The notes: generated by a model not told the origin, from the sequence alone. 64,000 nt of DNA from Porticoccus litoralis (GCF_030676955.1 NZ_JAUUUU010000002.1:1-64000), one strand, 5' to 3'; counted from the first letter of the stretch, positions 50,176 to 59,420 are shown. Numbers and translations: made by a program.

Positions 50176-51444
50176 ATGACCATTTTTGCTCTGGGCATCA
50201 ACCACCGAACCGCCCCTCTCGATATCCGGGAGAAGGTGGCTTTTGCCCCGGAACAGATGATGGAAGCGTTGCAGGGCCTGGCAGATGCTGCCGCGCTTAA
50301 GGAAGTCGCGATACTTTCTACCTGTAATCGTACGGAAATATACGCGGAAGGTGAGCAGGCGGATCAGGTACTACACTGGCTTGCCCAACAGCGGCGCATC
50401 TCCCTGGAGCAGCTGCAGAGTTGCCATTATCTCTTGACCGATTCCGACGCCGTTCGCCATATCATGAAGGTTGCCTGTGGACTCGATTCCATGGTGCTCG
50501 GTGAGCCGCAAATTCTGGGTCAATTGAAATCCTGCTACGCCGTGGCCCGTGAGGCAGGAAAAGTGTCGACAGTGCTGAACCAGCTGTTCCAACAGGCCTT
50601 CAGTATTGCCAAGCGGGTGAGAACTGAGACCGCCATCGGGCAAAGTCCAGTATCGGTGGCCTACGCTGCCGTCAGTCTCTCTCAGCAGATTTTTTCTGAC
50701 TTGCGGGATGTGCGGGCGCTCTTGATCGGCGCGGGGGAGACGATTGAGCTGGTCGCCCGTCACCTTCAGGAGAAAGGCGTCAGGGAAATCACGGTTGCAA
50801 ACCGCACCCTCAGTCGGGCACAAGACCTTGCGGAGCAGTTTTCAGCCCAGGGCATTCTGTTGTCCGAAATACCCGACTATCTGCACAGGGCAGATATGGT
50901 GATTTCCTCCACGGCCAGTCAGTTGCCCATTCTTGGCAAGGGCGCTGTTGAATCGGCACTTAAACTACGCAAGCACAAACCCATCTTTATGGTGGATATT
51001 GCGGTACCGCGAGATATCGAGCCGGAAGTGGCAAAGCTTCAGGATGTCTACCTGTATACCGTCGACGACCTGCAGGCTGTGATCGATGAAAACATACGCT
51101 CCCGGCAGAGTGCCGCTGGTGAGGCAGAGGATATTGTCGAACAGGGCGTTGTGGGCTGGCAGAGTCAACTGCGCGCGCTGAACGTGGTGGACACGATTCG
51201 TGCTTTTCGCAGCAGCGCCGAGGAAGCCAGGGATCATGAACTGGAAAAGGCACTGGCTTCACTGCGCGCCGGCCAGGCTCCGGAGTTGGTCCTGAAAAGC
51301 CTGGCGCGCAACCTCACCAACAAATTAATGCACACCCCGACTACGCGGTTGAAGCAGGCCGGTGAACAGGGCCTGACAGAACATATTGACTTGGCGCATC
51401 ACCTGTTTGGTCTCAAAAAACCCGACGACGGGTCTGAATCCTAA
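50176..51444 (+). CDS. hemA: Glutamyl-tRNA reductase
   Basis: HemA makes glutamate-1-semialdehyde from Glu-tRNA, the first step of haem synthesis by the C5 route. From ATG 50176 the product is 422 residues (MTIFALGINHRTAPLDIREKV). It has the catalytic cysteine in ILSTCNRTEIYA (Cys50), an NADPH domain with LIGAGETIELVARHL, and a C-terminal dimerisation domain. No good Shine-Dalgarno precedes the ATG, and the longer upstream frame is not conserved. Confidence 0.96.
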   Translation: MTIFALGINHRTAPLDIREKVAFAPEQMMEALQGLADAAALKEVAILSTCNRTEIYAEGEQADQVLHWLAQQRRISLEQLQSCHYLLTDSDAVRHIMKVACGLDSMVLGEPQILGQLKSCYAVAREAGKVSTVLNQLFQQAFSIAKRVRTETAIGQSPVSVAYAAVSLSQQIFSDLRDVRALLIGAGETIELVARHLQEKGVREITVANRTLSRAQDLAEQFSAQGILLSEIPDYLHRADMVISSTASQLPILGKGAVESALKLRKHKPIFMVDIAVPRDIEPEVAKLQDVYLYTVDDLQAVIDENIRSRQSAAGEAEDIVEQGVVGWQSQLRALNVVDTIRAFRSSAEEARDHELEKALASLRAGQAPELVLKSLARNLTNKLMHTPTTRLKQAGEQGLTEHIDLAHHLFGLKKPDDGSES

Positions 51445-51471
51445 CCACCTTTAAGAAGATAAAGAGAGTTA

Positions 51472-52554
51472 ATGAAAGCCTCCATCCTGGAAAAATTACA
51501 GCATCTTTCCGACCGCTATGAAGAAGTGAGTGCACTCCTGAGCGATCCCGAGGTGATTGCTCAGCAGAATCGCTTTCGCGATTTATCCCGCGAATATGCG
51601 GAGCTTGAGCCTGTGGTTAAAAGCTATGGGGACTATCAGCGGGTTCAGGCCAATATCGATGAAGCCAGCCAATTGCTGAAAGATGCTGATGCTGATATGC
51701 GGGAAATGGCTCAGGAAGAGCTTCAGGAGGGGGAGGCGCGTCGCGCTGAGTTGGAAGTCGACCTGCAAAAATTGCTGTTGCCCAAGGACCCCAACGATGA
51801 AAAAAACGTATTCCTGGAGATTCGCGCCGGTACCGGTGGCGATGAGGCGGCCATTTTTTCCGGTGACCTGTTTCGTATGTACAGCAGGTATGCCGAAAAA
51901 CAGCGCTGGCAGGTTGAGGTTATCAGCGAGAGCCCGGGGGAGCACGGTGGCTACAAGGAAATCATTAGCCGCATTGTCGGGCAGGGGGTGTATTCCCTGT
52001 TGAAGTTTGAATCCGGTGCGCACCGTGTACAGCGTGTGCCTGATACGGAATCCCAGGGCCGTATTCACACTTCCGCCTGCACGGTGGCCATTATGGCCGA
52101 AGCTGATGAGCTGGAAGACGTGGATATCAACAAAAATGACCTGCGTATTGATACCTTCCGGGCATCCGGTGCAGGTGGTCAGCACGTTAACAAGACGGAC
52201 TCGGCCATCCGTATTACTCATATTCCCTCGGGTATCGTTGTGGAATGTCAGGACGAGCGCTCACAGCACAAGAACAAGTCCAAGGCCATGTCGCTGCTGG
52301 CGGCACGATTGAAAAATGCCCAGGAAGAATCGGCGGCCAAGAATATCGCCGATGAGCGCCGTTCACTGGTGGGCAGCGGCGATCGCTCCGAACGTATCCG
52401 CACCTACAATTATCCCCAGGGGCGCGTCACCGATCACCGCATCAACCTGACCCTCTACAAGCTCGATGAGATCATGGAGGGTGAGCTCAATGAGGTCATT
52501 CAGCCGTTGATTAACGAGTACCAGGCGGAGCAACTTGCCGCCCTGTCCGGGTAG
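51472..52554 (+). CDS. prfA: Peptide chain release factor 1
   Basis: RF1 releases nascent chains at UAA and UAG. The 360-residue protein has domain 1, the PxT-type anticodon-mimic region in domain 2 and the GGQ loop (FRASGAGGQHVNKTDSAIRITH) near residue 235. It is followed three bases later by prmC, whose product methylates this GGQ glutamine. Confidence 0.97.
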   Translation: MKASILEKLQHLSDRYEEVSALLSDPEVIAQQNRFRDLSREYAELEPVVKSYGDYQRVQANIDEASQLLKDADADMREMAQEELQEGEARRAELEVDLQKLLLPKDPNDEKNVFLEIRAGTGGDEAAIFSGDLFRMYSRYAEKQRWQVEVISESPGEHGGYKEIISRIVGQGVYSLLKFESGAHRVQRVPDTESQGRIHTSACTVAIMAEADELEDVDINKNDLRIDTFRASGAGGQHVNKTDSAIRITHIPSGIVVECQDERSQHKNKSKAMSLLAARLKNAQEESAAKNIADERRSLVGSGDRSERIRTYNYPQGRVTDHRINLTLYKLDEIMEGELNEVIQPLINEYQAEQLAALSG

Positions 52555-52557
52555 ACT

Positions 52558-53403
52558 GTGGTCGAGACTATTGCCAGCCTGTTACGGCGTAGTGCCGCAC
52601 TTGCCAGTGTCAGCGACACCCCGCGTCTGGATATCGAAGTACTGCTGGGCCATGTGCTGCAAAAATCCCGTACCTATCTTTTTACCTGGCCGGAGCATGC
52701 CCTCAGTGAAGACGAATACCGGTTGTTTGAAGCGCTGTTCGAGAGGCGCCTGCGGGGCGAACCGGTAGCCCACCTGACGGGGAGCCGGGAATTCTGGTCC
52801 CTGTCCCTGTCGGTTTCCCCGGCCACGCTGATACCGCGCCCTGATACCGAACTATTGGTAGAAACTGCACTTCAACTGCCATTGCCTGAAAGCGCGAAGG
52901 TAATCGATTTGGGCACTGGCACCGGTGCGATTGCATTGGCGCTAGCCTGTGAGCAACCCGCATGGCAGGTAGTTGCCGTTGATGCAGTTGATGCTGCTGT
53001 GATACTGGCGGACACAAACCGTCGCCAACTGGGTCTGCTCAATGTGGACATTCGCCAAAGTGACTGGTTTGCCGCTCTAGGAGACCTGCGGTTTGACCTG
53101 GTGATCAGTAATCCACCCTACATCGATTCATCAGACCCACACCTGCAACAGGGCGATGTGCGCTTCGAGCCGAAGTCTGCACTGGTGGCTGAGGGGAGAG
53201 GGTTGGCGGACCTGGAAACCATTATCCAGCAGGCGCCAGTGCACCTGAATAACGGTGGATGGCTGTTGCTAGAACACGGCTGGCAGCAGGCACAGGCGGT
53301 CAGGGAGCTAATGCAGGCAGCGGGGTTTGATCGGGTCGAAACCCGTCAGGATCTCGGCGGGCGGGACCGCGCGACACTGGGCCAGTGGACGGACTCCGCC
53401 TGA
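52558..53403 (+). CDS. prmC: Release factor glutamine methyltransferase PrmC
   Basis: PrmC N5-methylates the GGQ glutamine of RF1 and RF2. The 281-residue product has an N-terminal helical domain (1-75), the SAM motif IDLGTGTGAIALALA and the substrate motif NPPYIDSSD near residue 185. The start is GTG 52558, just past the prfA TAG. It is the last gene of the hemA operon. Confidence 0.96.
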   Translation: MVETIASLLRRSAALASVSDTPRLDIEVLLGHVLQKSRTYLFTWPEHALSEDEYRLFEALFERRLRGEPVAHLTGSREFWSLSLSVSPATLIPRPDTELLVETALQLPLPESAKVIDLGTGTGAIALALACEQPAWQVVAVDAVDAAVILADTNRRQLGLLNVDIRQSDWFAALGDLRFDLVISNPPYIDSSDPHLQQGDVRFEPKSALVAEGRGLADLETIIQQAPVHLNNGGWLLLEHGWQQAQAVRELMQAAGFDRVETRQDLGGRDRATLGQWTDSA

Positions 53404-53407
53404 AAAA

Positions 53408-53884
53408 CTATTTCAGTGTGCGGTATTGGCCGCCGTGGAAAATTAGCGGTTCCAGAGGCTCATTGCTGAACTCCAGTACCCGGCCCACAAGAATGATGTG
53501 ATCTCCGCCGGGGTGCCGGTGTTCAATTCGGCACTGGAAATGGCAGGGGCAGTCGTCCAGGATGGGCAGTCCATGCAGGCCCGGATGCCAGTTAACATGA
53601 TCAAACTTGTTCTGCTCGGAACCGGCAAACAGTTGTGAAATAGCCTGTTGGCCGCTGTGCAGAATGTTTACGGCAAAATGATCCGTCTGCTGAAACAGTT
53701 CAAACAGCCGAGAGTCACGCCCCACGCACCAGGAGACCATGGCAGGTTCGAGTGAAACAGAAGAGAAACTGTTGGCGGTCATCCCCCTGGGGTTGCCCTG
53801 TCCATCCAGGGCCGTAATCACAGTGATGCCGGTGGCAAAGTTACCCATAGCATTGCGCAGCTCGCGCTGAGGGTTATTGGTCAT
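53408..53884 (-). CDS. Flavin reductase family protein (FMN-binding split barrel)
   Basis: From ATG 53884 the product is 158 residues; AAGGGA upstream supports this start over 53923. It has the flavin reductase fold with MGNFATGITVITALD, the FMN-contact segment GMTANSFSSVSLEPAMVSWCV, and LVGRVLEFSNEPLEPLIFHGGQYR. It probably reduces FMN or FAD with NAD(P)H; no partner monooxygenase is adjacent. It is the next gene downstream of the AMMECR1-like gene on the same strand, 54 bases away, so it may belong to the AmmeMemoRadiSam unit. Confidence 0.85.
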   Translation of the reverse strand: MTNNPQRELRNAMGNFATGITVITALDGQGNPRGMTANSFSSVSLEPAMVSWCVGRDSRLFELFQQTDHFAVNILHSGQQAISQLFAGSEQNKFDHVNWHPGLHGLPILDDCPCHFQCRIEHRHPGGDHIILVGRVLEFSNEPLEPLIFHGGQYRTLK

Positions 53885-53938
53885 TGTTATTATCCCTTGG
53901 GGGTCAGTTGGTGGCTTTGCCACCGATGTCTTTCCGGG

Positions 53939-54508
53939 TTACTCGCTAAAACTCAGCGTCTGGTAACGCCAGGCGGTGAGTTTTTCAGGTTCAATATTCT
54001 GGGGTATCCCGGCTTTTTCTTTCAATTGCGCCAGAAAAGCGGCTTTCCCTGGCAGGCTATTCCACACGCTGGGCAAGAACGTGGCCCGGTAGTGCCCGGA
54101 CTCGATAATTAACCCATCCTTGCCCGGTGTGAGTTGTTCCAGCAGTGCCTCCTCGCTGTCGAACTCCAGTGCTATGGGAGTGGTCAGCACGGAAATATCG
54201 ATGTCGATATGGGCTTCCTCATCCAGGGTGAGCCGGGGAAATCTCGGGTCATCCACGGCGGCTGAAGCCGCATTATGCACCGCGTTTTCGACTAGCGGTT
54301 GATGTGCTTCGAGTGAGCCTATACAGCCCCGCAGTTTGCCGTCAATTTTCAGGGTGACAAAACAGGCAGCTGTCTGTTGCAGAGCGGGGCTGAAAGCAGT
54401 CTTGTCGATGTTCAGGTCCCGGTCAAACAACAGCCTGACGCGGATGCTTTCACGGCACAGGGACAGCAGAGTCTGGCGGTCATCGTAATTCAGCTCAATA
54501 AAGGGCAT
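53939..54508 (-). CDS. AmmeMemoRadiSam system protein A (AMMECR1-like)
   Basis: The 189-residue product (from ATG 54508; GTG 54520 would add four residues) has the AMMECR1 core: CFVTLKIDGKLRGCIGSLEAHQPLVENAVHNAASAAVDDPRFP, with the family signature LRGCIG, then DIDISVLTTP and GLIIESGHYRATFLPSVW. Human AMMECR1 is linked to a developmental disorder, but no molecular activity is firmly established. It lies directly downstream of the Memo-like gene, and the three-part association is what defines this system. Confidence 0.9.
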   Translation of the reverse strand: MPFIELNYDDRQTLLSLCRESIRVRLLFDRDLNIDKTAFSPALQQTAACFVTLKIDGKLRGCIGSLEAHQPLVENAVHNAASAAVDDPRFPRLTLDEEAHIDIDISVLTTPIALEFDSEEALLEQLTPGKDGLIIESGHYRATFLPSVWNSLPGKAAFLAQLKEKAGIPQNIEPEKLTAWRYQTLSFSE

Positions 54509-54513
54509 AGCGT

Positions 54514-55293
54514 TCAACACAGGGCATAGGCGCCATATCCTACCACGCGATCGCGGTCACCTGCGGTGTCCCCCGAGTTGCGAAGATCCAGAGTGGTGAT
54601 GGCGAGTTGTTTTTCCTTTGCTACGGCCAATAATCCGTTTACGGCTCTGCATCCGCAAGCCTGTTCGCCGTTTAGCGTACCATTTAATGATTCGATCATC
54701 GCGCTGGTATGGCGGTCGATTTGTCGGGCCTCACTGTAGGAATGGTAGTGACTGAGATCACTGCTGACTACGACCAGTGTTTCCTCTCCACCCCAGCTGG
54801 CGCGCAGGGTGTCGGCCACCAGCTGTGGGTTGGCGTCTCCCACCACCAGTGGCAGCAACAGAAATTCTCCCAAGACACTTTGCAAAAATGGCAGCTGGAC
54901 TTCCAGGCTGTGTTCCCATTGGTGGGCATCGCTGCGCACGGCGATCAGGCCCTGGCTTTGCAGCTGGTGAATTGACGACCGGTCGACAGTAATGTCACCC
55001 AGGGGGGGTTGAAACAGGTCTTCTTCCGGAGCGGCAAGGCCCCGAAAAGCGACCTGGTGAGACGGGCCAAGTAACACCACTCGCCGAATCCGGTCGGCAT
55101 AGGTCTGCAGCAGCCGGTAGGCGCTGGCGGCAATCGGGCCGGAGTAGATATAGCCTGCGTGGGGAACGATCAATGCCTTCGGGCGCAGAGGGGTGCCCGG
55201 TTGGCTATTGAGCATGTCATCTATCTGCCGTTGCAGGGACAGGGGGTTGCCCGGATAGAACGCGCCTGCCACAGCGGGTACACGTGCCAGCAT
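54514..55293 (-). CDS. AmmeMemoRadiSam system protein B (Memo-like)
   Basis: The 259-residue protein belongs to the Memo family, related in fold to class III extradiol dioxygenases. Metal-site-type motifs are visible: PHAGYIYSGPIAASAY (about 43-58), LGPSHQVAF, the EHSLEVQLPFL segment near residue 130 and SSDLSHYHSY near 180. A cysteine pair (ACGC) lies near residue 213. It begins at ATG 55293, divergent from the radical SAM gene across 84 bases, and is followed by the AMMECR1-like gene. Confidence 0.9.
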   Translation of the reverse strand: MLARVPAVAGAFYPGNPLSLQRQIDDMLNSQPGTPLRPKALIVPHAGYIYSGPIAASAYRLLQTYADRIRRVVLLGPSHQVAFRGLAAPEEDLFQPPLGDITVDRSSIHQLQSQGLIAVRSDAHQWEHSLEVQLPFLQSVLGEFLLLPLVVGDANPQLVADTLRASWGGEETLVVVSSDLSHYHSYSEARQIDRHTSAMIESLNGTLNGEQACGCRAVNGLLAVAKEKQLAITTLDLRNSGDTAGDRDRVVGYGAYALC

Positions 55294-55312
55294 TTTCCTC
55301 TCCTCCCAGTCG

Positions 55313-55346
55313 TTGGGTGACCATAACCTGCTATATATAAGTTATA
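55313..55346 (+). promoter_or_regulatory. Candidate promoter and palindrome between Memo-like and radical SAM genes
   Basis: TTGGGT (55313-55318), a 17-base spacer and TATAAG (55336-55341) form a good promoter for the plus-strand radical SAM gene. The -10 is part of a perfect palindrome TATAA-G-TTATA (55336-55346), which also offers TATAAC as a -10 on the minus strand. Such a layout could drive both arms of the system. Confidence 0.5.
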
Positions 55347-55377
55347 GAAAATTTTTTTCAGGTTGAGTGTAACTTCG

Positions 55378-56472
55378 ATGGCAACAGGCAAAGAGACCTC
55401 TCCGGAAAGTTATCCTACCCGATACTGGCACAAGGTCGACGATGGCCGGGTGCAGTGCGATGTCTGTCCAAGACACTGCCGTCTGCACGAGGGGCAGCGT
55501 GGACTTTGCTATGTGCGGGGCAGGGAAGGCGATGAAATCGTGCTTTACACCTATGGTCGCTCCAGTGGCTTCTGTATCGATCCCATTGAAAAAAAGCCAC
55601 TCAACCATTTCCTGCCCGGTTCGGCGGTACTGTCTTTTGGCACTGCCGGCTGCAATTTGGCCTGCAAGTTCTGCCAGAATTGGGACATGAGCAAATCCCG
55701 GGAAATGGACACCCTGGCAGATGCCGCCATGCCGGATCGACTGGCGCAAACCGCTGTGGAAATGGGCTGTCGTAGCATTGCCTTTACCTACAATGATCCG
55801 GTTATTTTTATGGAGTACGCCATTGATGTTGCCAGGGCGTGCCGGGAAGTGGGGGTGAAAACCGTGGCAGTCAGTGCCGGGTATATGGACGATGCCCCAC
55901 GGCGGGAGTTCTTCTCCTACATGGATGCCGCCAATATTGACTTGAAGGCCTTTACCGAGAGTTTTTACCACAAGATCTGCGGTGGGCATTTACAGAATGT
56001 TCTCGACACCCTGAAGTACATCGTCCATCACACCGATGTTTGGTTGGAACTGACCACGCTGTTGATCCCCGGTGAGAACGACTCCGATCGGGAGCTGGAT
56101 GAAATGACTCGCTGGGTGGTGGAGCAACTGGGGCCGAATGTGCCGATGCATTTCACCGCATTTCATCCCGATTGGAAAATGCAGGATATTCCGCCTACCC
56201 CATCTGAAACACTGACCCGGGCGAGACAGATTGCCCTGTCCAATGGCGTCAATTATGCCTATACCGGCAACGTGCACGACAAGACCGGCGGCAGTACCTT
56301 TTGTCCTTCCTGCCATGAAGTGCTGATCGAGCGGGACTGGTACGAGCTGGGTTACTGGGGGCTTGATACCGGTGGGTGCTGTCGGGCCTGCCAGGCCGTT
56401 ATTGCCGGTGTGTTTGAGGCTCAGCCGGGCGGCTGGGGATCAAAGCGAGTACCGATTCGTCTGCTGCAGTGA
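55378..56472 (+). CDS. amrS: AmmeMemoRadiSam radical SAM enzyme
   Basis: From ATG 55378 the product is 364 residues. The radical SAM cluster motif CNLACKFC lies near residue 95, inside FGTAGCNLACKFCQNWDMS, related to pyruvate formate-lyase activating enzymes. Extra cysteines flank the barrel: an N-terminal CDVCPRHC with a further Cys in RGLCYVRG, and a C-terminal CPSC plus CCRAC, which could hold auxiliary iron-sulfur or zinc sites. The substrate is not known. TTG 55363 would add five residues. Confidence 0.92.
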   Translation: MATGKETSPESYPTRYWHKVDDGRVQCDVCPRHCRLHEGQRGLCYVRGREGDEIVLYTYGRSSGFCIDPIEKKPLNHFLPGSAVLSFGTAGCNLACKFCQNWDMSKSREMDTLADAAMPDRLAQTAVEMGCRSIAFTYNDPVIFMEYAIDVARACREVGVKTVAVSAGYMDDAPRREFFSYMDAANIDLKAFTESFYHKICGGHLQNVLDTLKYIVHHTDVWLELTTLLIPGENDSDRELDEMTRWVVEQLGPNVPMHFTAFHPDWKMQDIPPTPSETLTRARQIALSNGVNYAYTGNVHDKTGGSTFCPSCHEVLIERDWYELGYWGLDTGGCCRACQAVIAGVFEAQPGGWGSKRVPIRLLQ

Positions 56473-56553
56473 ATCTTTTGCGAATTATGGGTCTAACTTT
56501 CCAGTTGTGGACCAATTGGTCCACTATCTGTGTTCGTATCACAAGGATTTCCC

Positions 56554-57240
56554 ATGAGTCGTTTTACAGCCTCCTGTCATCGCATTTATATCACTGTCCT
56601 CGGAAAGTTAAGCCATGTTGAAGGTCTGGCCCCGTTATTGTTGCGCATATTCCTGGCGCCGATTCTGATTAAGGCCGGGTATGGAAAATTGCAGCTGGGT
56701 GATACGTCGGTGGCTTTCCATGAGCGTCTGTTGGCCGACCCGAATGTGGTGTCCTGGTTTGGCAATGCCGACTGGGGCCTGGGGTTGCCGGCGCCAGAAG
56801 TGCTGGCCTTTCTGGCGGGCTGGACCGAATTTCTGGGTGGCTGGCTGTTGTTGCTGGGATTGATGACACGCCTGGTGGCAGTGCCGTTGATGATTACCAT
56901 GGTGGTTGCCGCTGTGACGGCACACTGGGACAACGGCTGGCACGCGCTGCCGGAAACCAAATTGACGGTCCCCTGGGAGTGGCGGGCAGACCTGATTGAT
57001 GAGGGCTTGGAGCGAAAAAGCCGCGCTGTTGCCATTCTCCAGGAACATGGCAATTACGACTATCTAAGCGCAGCTGGGTCGATAACAGTCCTTAAAAATG
57101 GCATCGAGTATTCCGCAACCTATTTCCTGATGTTGCTGACGTTGTTTTTCATGGGCGGTGGGCGCTATACCAGTGTCGATGACTGGCTGCATCGAAGAAT
57201 TGTCTCGACGGTGTCAGAAAACACACTGACCACCGCTTAG
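56554..57240 (+). CDS. DoxX family membrane protein
   Basis: The 228-residue protein has four hydrophobic segments and the DoxX signature: LLLRIFLAPILIKAGYGKL, then VLAFLAGWTEFLGGWLLLLGLMTRLVAVPLMITM. A soluble insertion of about 70 residues (145-190) precedes the last membrane helix. AAGGA precedes ATG 56554. DoxX proteins are redox-associated in some bacteria, but the role here is unknown. It lies 81 bases after the radical SAM gene on the same strand. Confidence 0.85.
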   Translation: MSRFTASCHRIYITVLGKLSHVEGLAPLLLRIFLAPILIKAGYGKLQLGDTSVAFHERLLADPNVVSWFGNADWGLGLPAPEVLAFLAGWTEFLGGWLLLLGLMTRLVAVPLMITMVVAAVTAHWDNGWHALPETKLTVPWEWRADLIDEGLERKSRAVAILQEHGNYDYLSAAGSITVLKNGIEYSATYFLMLLTLFFMGGGRYTSVDDWLHRRIVSTVSENTLTTA

Positions 57241-57253
57241 GAGAAAAATGTCA

Positions 57254-57286
57254 GGTCGGGCGAGAATCCCCCGACCGTGGTATACT
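57254..57286 (+). promoter_or_regulatory. Hairpin and -10 box upstream of the RhlB-type helicase
   Basis: GGTCGGG (57254-57260) and CCCGACC (57270-57276) make a 7-bp stem, followed by the -10 box TATACT (57281-57286). No -35 matches at proper spacing. The site could end the DoxX transcript and restart transcription for the helicase. Confidence 0.35.
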
Positions 57287-57341
57287 GCCGCCCCTTTCAA
57301 GCACAAGGCCGCACGCGGCACTTTATCTATTGGCAGTAACT

Positions 57342-58655
57342 ATGAGTGAGCAAAAAAATTCCCCTTCCGGTGATCAGCAATCCAAGCAATCGGGACGTCG
57401 GGGTCGTCGACGTCGCGGTGGTCGGAGCAGAAAGCCCGACACTAACTCCAACTGGGATCTTTCCCAGTTTGAGGTGGCACCAGAAGAGGGCAAGCTGCGT
57501 TTCCATGACCTGGGTTTGCCTCTGCCTCTGATGCGCGGCATCGCTGATCTCGGCTTTAAATACTGCTCGCCCATTCAGGCCCGTTCATTACCTTTCAGTC
57601 TGCGCGCCCACGATGTGGTCGGCAAGGCACAGACCGGTACCGGTAAAACCGCGGCCTTCCTGGTGACCATTATCACGGAGCTGCTCAATCATCCGGTTGT
57701 TGAGGATGAGCATTATGCCGGTGAGGCGAGGGCGTTGATCATTGCTCCTACCCGTGAGCTGGTCATGCAAATTGCCGATGATGCGCGTGCGCTGTGTAAA
57801 CACACTGAACTTCATGTCCACACCCTGGTGGGAGGCATGGATTACGACAAGCAGAAGCGTCACCTGAGTGAGAGTCAATGCGATATCCTGGTGGCGACAC
57901 CGGGACGTTTGCTGGATTTTGCCAGCAGTCGCGATGTCTACCTGGACCGTGTGGAAATTCTGGTTCTGGATGAAGCGGACCGCATGCTGGATATGGGCTT
58001 TATCCCCCAGGTGAGGCGCATCGTGCGTTTAACTCCCTACCGGGAAAATCGCCAGACACTGTTTTTCTCGGCGACTTTTACCCCAGAGGTGATCAGTCTG
58101 GCCGATCAGTGGACGGTGGACCCTATCCACGTCGAGATCGAGCCGGAAAATGTTGCTACAGATACGGTTGATCAAAAGGTTTTTATCACCTCTGCCGAAG
58201 AAAAATTCCGCCTGCTTTACAACATTATTCGCCAGGACGAAGTAGAGAGCGTAATTGTATTTGCCAACCGTCGTGACCAATGTCGCAGGTTGCAGGAAAA
58301 GCTCCAGAACAAGGGGTTTAGCGTAGGCCTGTTGTCGGGGGATGTGCCCCAGAACAAGCGTGTGAGAACTCTGGATGACTTCAAATCCGGAAAACTGAAG
58401 GTGCTGGTGGCTACGGATGTGGCTGGCCGGGGTATCCACATTGATGGTATCAGTCATGTGGTGAATTACACCCTGCCGGAGGAGTCGGAAGATTATGTTC
58501 ACCGCATTGGTCGTACAGGCCGTGCTGGTAAGCTGGGCACCTCCATCAGTTTCGCCTGTGAGGATGATGCCTTCCTGCTGGAGCCCATCCAGAAGTTACT
58601 GGGCAGAAAGCTGGACTGTGTGCAGCCCGACGAGGCCCTGCTCGGCAAGTCCTGA
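57342..58655 (+). CDS. rhlB: DEAD-box RNA helicase, RhlB type
   Basis: RhlB unwinds RNA for degradosome-style decay. From ATG 57342 the product is 437 residues. An Arg/Gly-rich basic N-terminus (about 20-35) precedes the core: LRFHDLGLP, the Q-motif region FKYCSPIQARSLPF, Walker A AQTGTGKT, PTRELVMQI, DEAD in VLDEADRMLDMG, FFSATF, and HRIGRTGRAG. The core and the short C-terminus match RhlB better than the paralogue at 62096. It is four bases from convergent cysZ. Confidence 0.9.
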   Translation: MSEQKNSPSGDQQSKQSGRRGRRRRGGRSRKPDTNSNWDLSQFEVAPEEGKLRFHDLGLPLPLMRGIADLGFKYCSPIQARSLPFSLRAHDVVGKAQTGTGKTAAFLVTIITELLNHPVVEDEHYAGEARALIIAPTRELVMQIADDARALCKHTELHVHTLVGGMDYDKQKRHLSESQCDILVATPGRLLDFASSRDVYLDRVEILVLDEADRMLDMGFIPQVRRIVRLTPYRENRQTLFFSATFTPEVISLADQWTVDPIHVEIEPENVATDTVDQKVFITSAEEKFRLLYNIIRQDEVESVIVFANRRDQCRRLQEKLQNKGFSVGLLSGDVPQNKRVRTLDDFKSGKLKVLVATDVAGRGIHIDGISHVVNYTLPEESEDYVHRIGRTGRAGKLGTSISFACEDDAFLLEPIQKLLGRKLDCVQPDEALLGKS

Positions 58656-58658
58656 AAA

Positions 58659-59420
58659 CTAGTTTGACTGGGGTGCAGGCTTGTCGATGCGCTCCAGCCA
58701 GAAACTGCTGGCACCGATCACCGATGCTGGCATCGCAAATAGGTTGAATAGCGGGATAGTGGTGGCAATCAGTACAGAGCCACCAAAGCTGAGCGAAACC
58801 AACCGCCTTTTTGCCATTGTCTCCCGCAGATTCCTAAAGTCCATCTGGTGGTTGTCTGCCGGGTAATCCAGGTACTGCAAAGCCAGGGACCAGGCACCCC
58901 ACAAAAAGGCAATCGCCGGTCCGATCAGATTCACGACCGGTATCAGGGACAGCACAAGCGTCAGTAGTAATACCCCTACAATCCGTGGCAGGAAATATCC
59001 CATCTTGATCAGCTCCCGTTGCATGGCCCTGCCCGCTAGTGCCAGCAGCTGCTGCGTCGTCATGGACGTATCGTTTACTCGTCCGCTCAGCACTTCCTCC
59101 GCCCGTTCTGCCAGGGGACCATAGAAAGGCGAGGCCAGCAGGTTGCCGACAATAGCAAAGCTGTAGCCATAGACGAGCAATAAAAATGCAGCAAACAAAA
59201 TCCAGAAGATCCAGGCCAGGAATCTCAGGGCCTCGGGTATTCTCGCCATGAGACTATCGAGCAGTTGCCCGAACTGGGTGACAGCCAGCCAGCTCAGTCC
59301 AATAAACAGTAACAGGTTGATCAGCAGCGGGCCGAGCACAAACCAGCGCAGCCTGGGGTGTGTCATCAGTTGTAGTCCCTGCAGTAGGTAGCCGGGTCCG
59401 CTGTGAAGGTGGCGAGGCAT
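58659..59420 (-). CDS. cysZ: Sulfate transporter CysZ
   Basis: CysZ (EI24 family) lets sulfate enter for cysteine synthesis. From ATG 59420 (AGGATA six bases upstream) the product is 253 residues, the E. coli length. It has four to six membrane segments, the opening GPGYLLQGLQLMTHPRLRWFVLGPLL and GNLLASPFYGPLAERAEE. The earlier ATG 59453 has no Shine-Dalgarno. No other cys gene is near. Confidence 0.92.
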   Translation of the reverse strand: MPRHLHSGPGYLLQGLQLMTHPRLRWFVLGPLLINLLLFIGLSWLAVTQFGQLLDSLMARIPEALRFLAWIFWILFAAFLLLVYGYSFAIVGNLLASPFYGPLAERAEEVLSGRVNDTSMTTQQLLALAGRAMQRELIKMGYFLPRIVGVLLLTLVLSLIPVVNLIGPAIAFLWGAWSLALQYLDYPADNHQMDFRNLRETMAKRRLVSLSFGGSVLIATTIPLFNLFAMPASVIGASSFWLERIDKPAPQSN

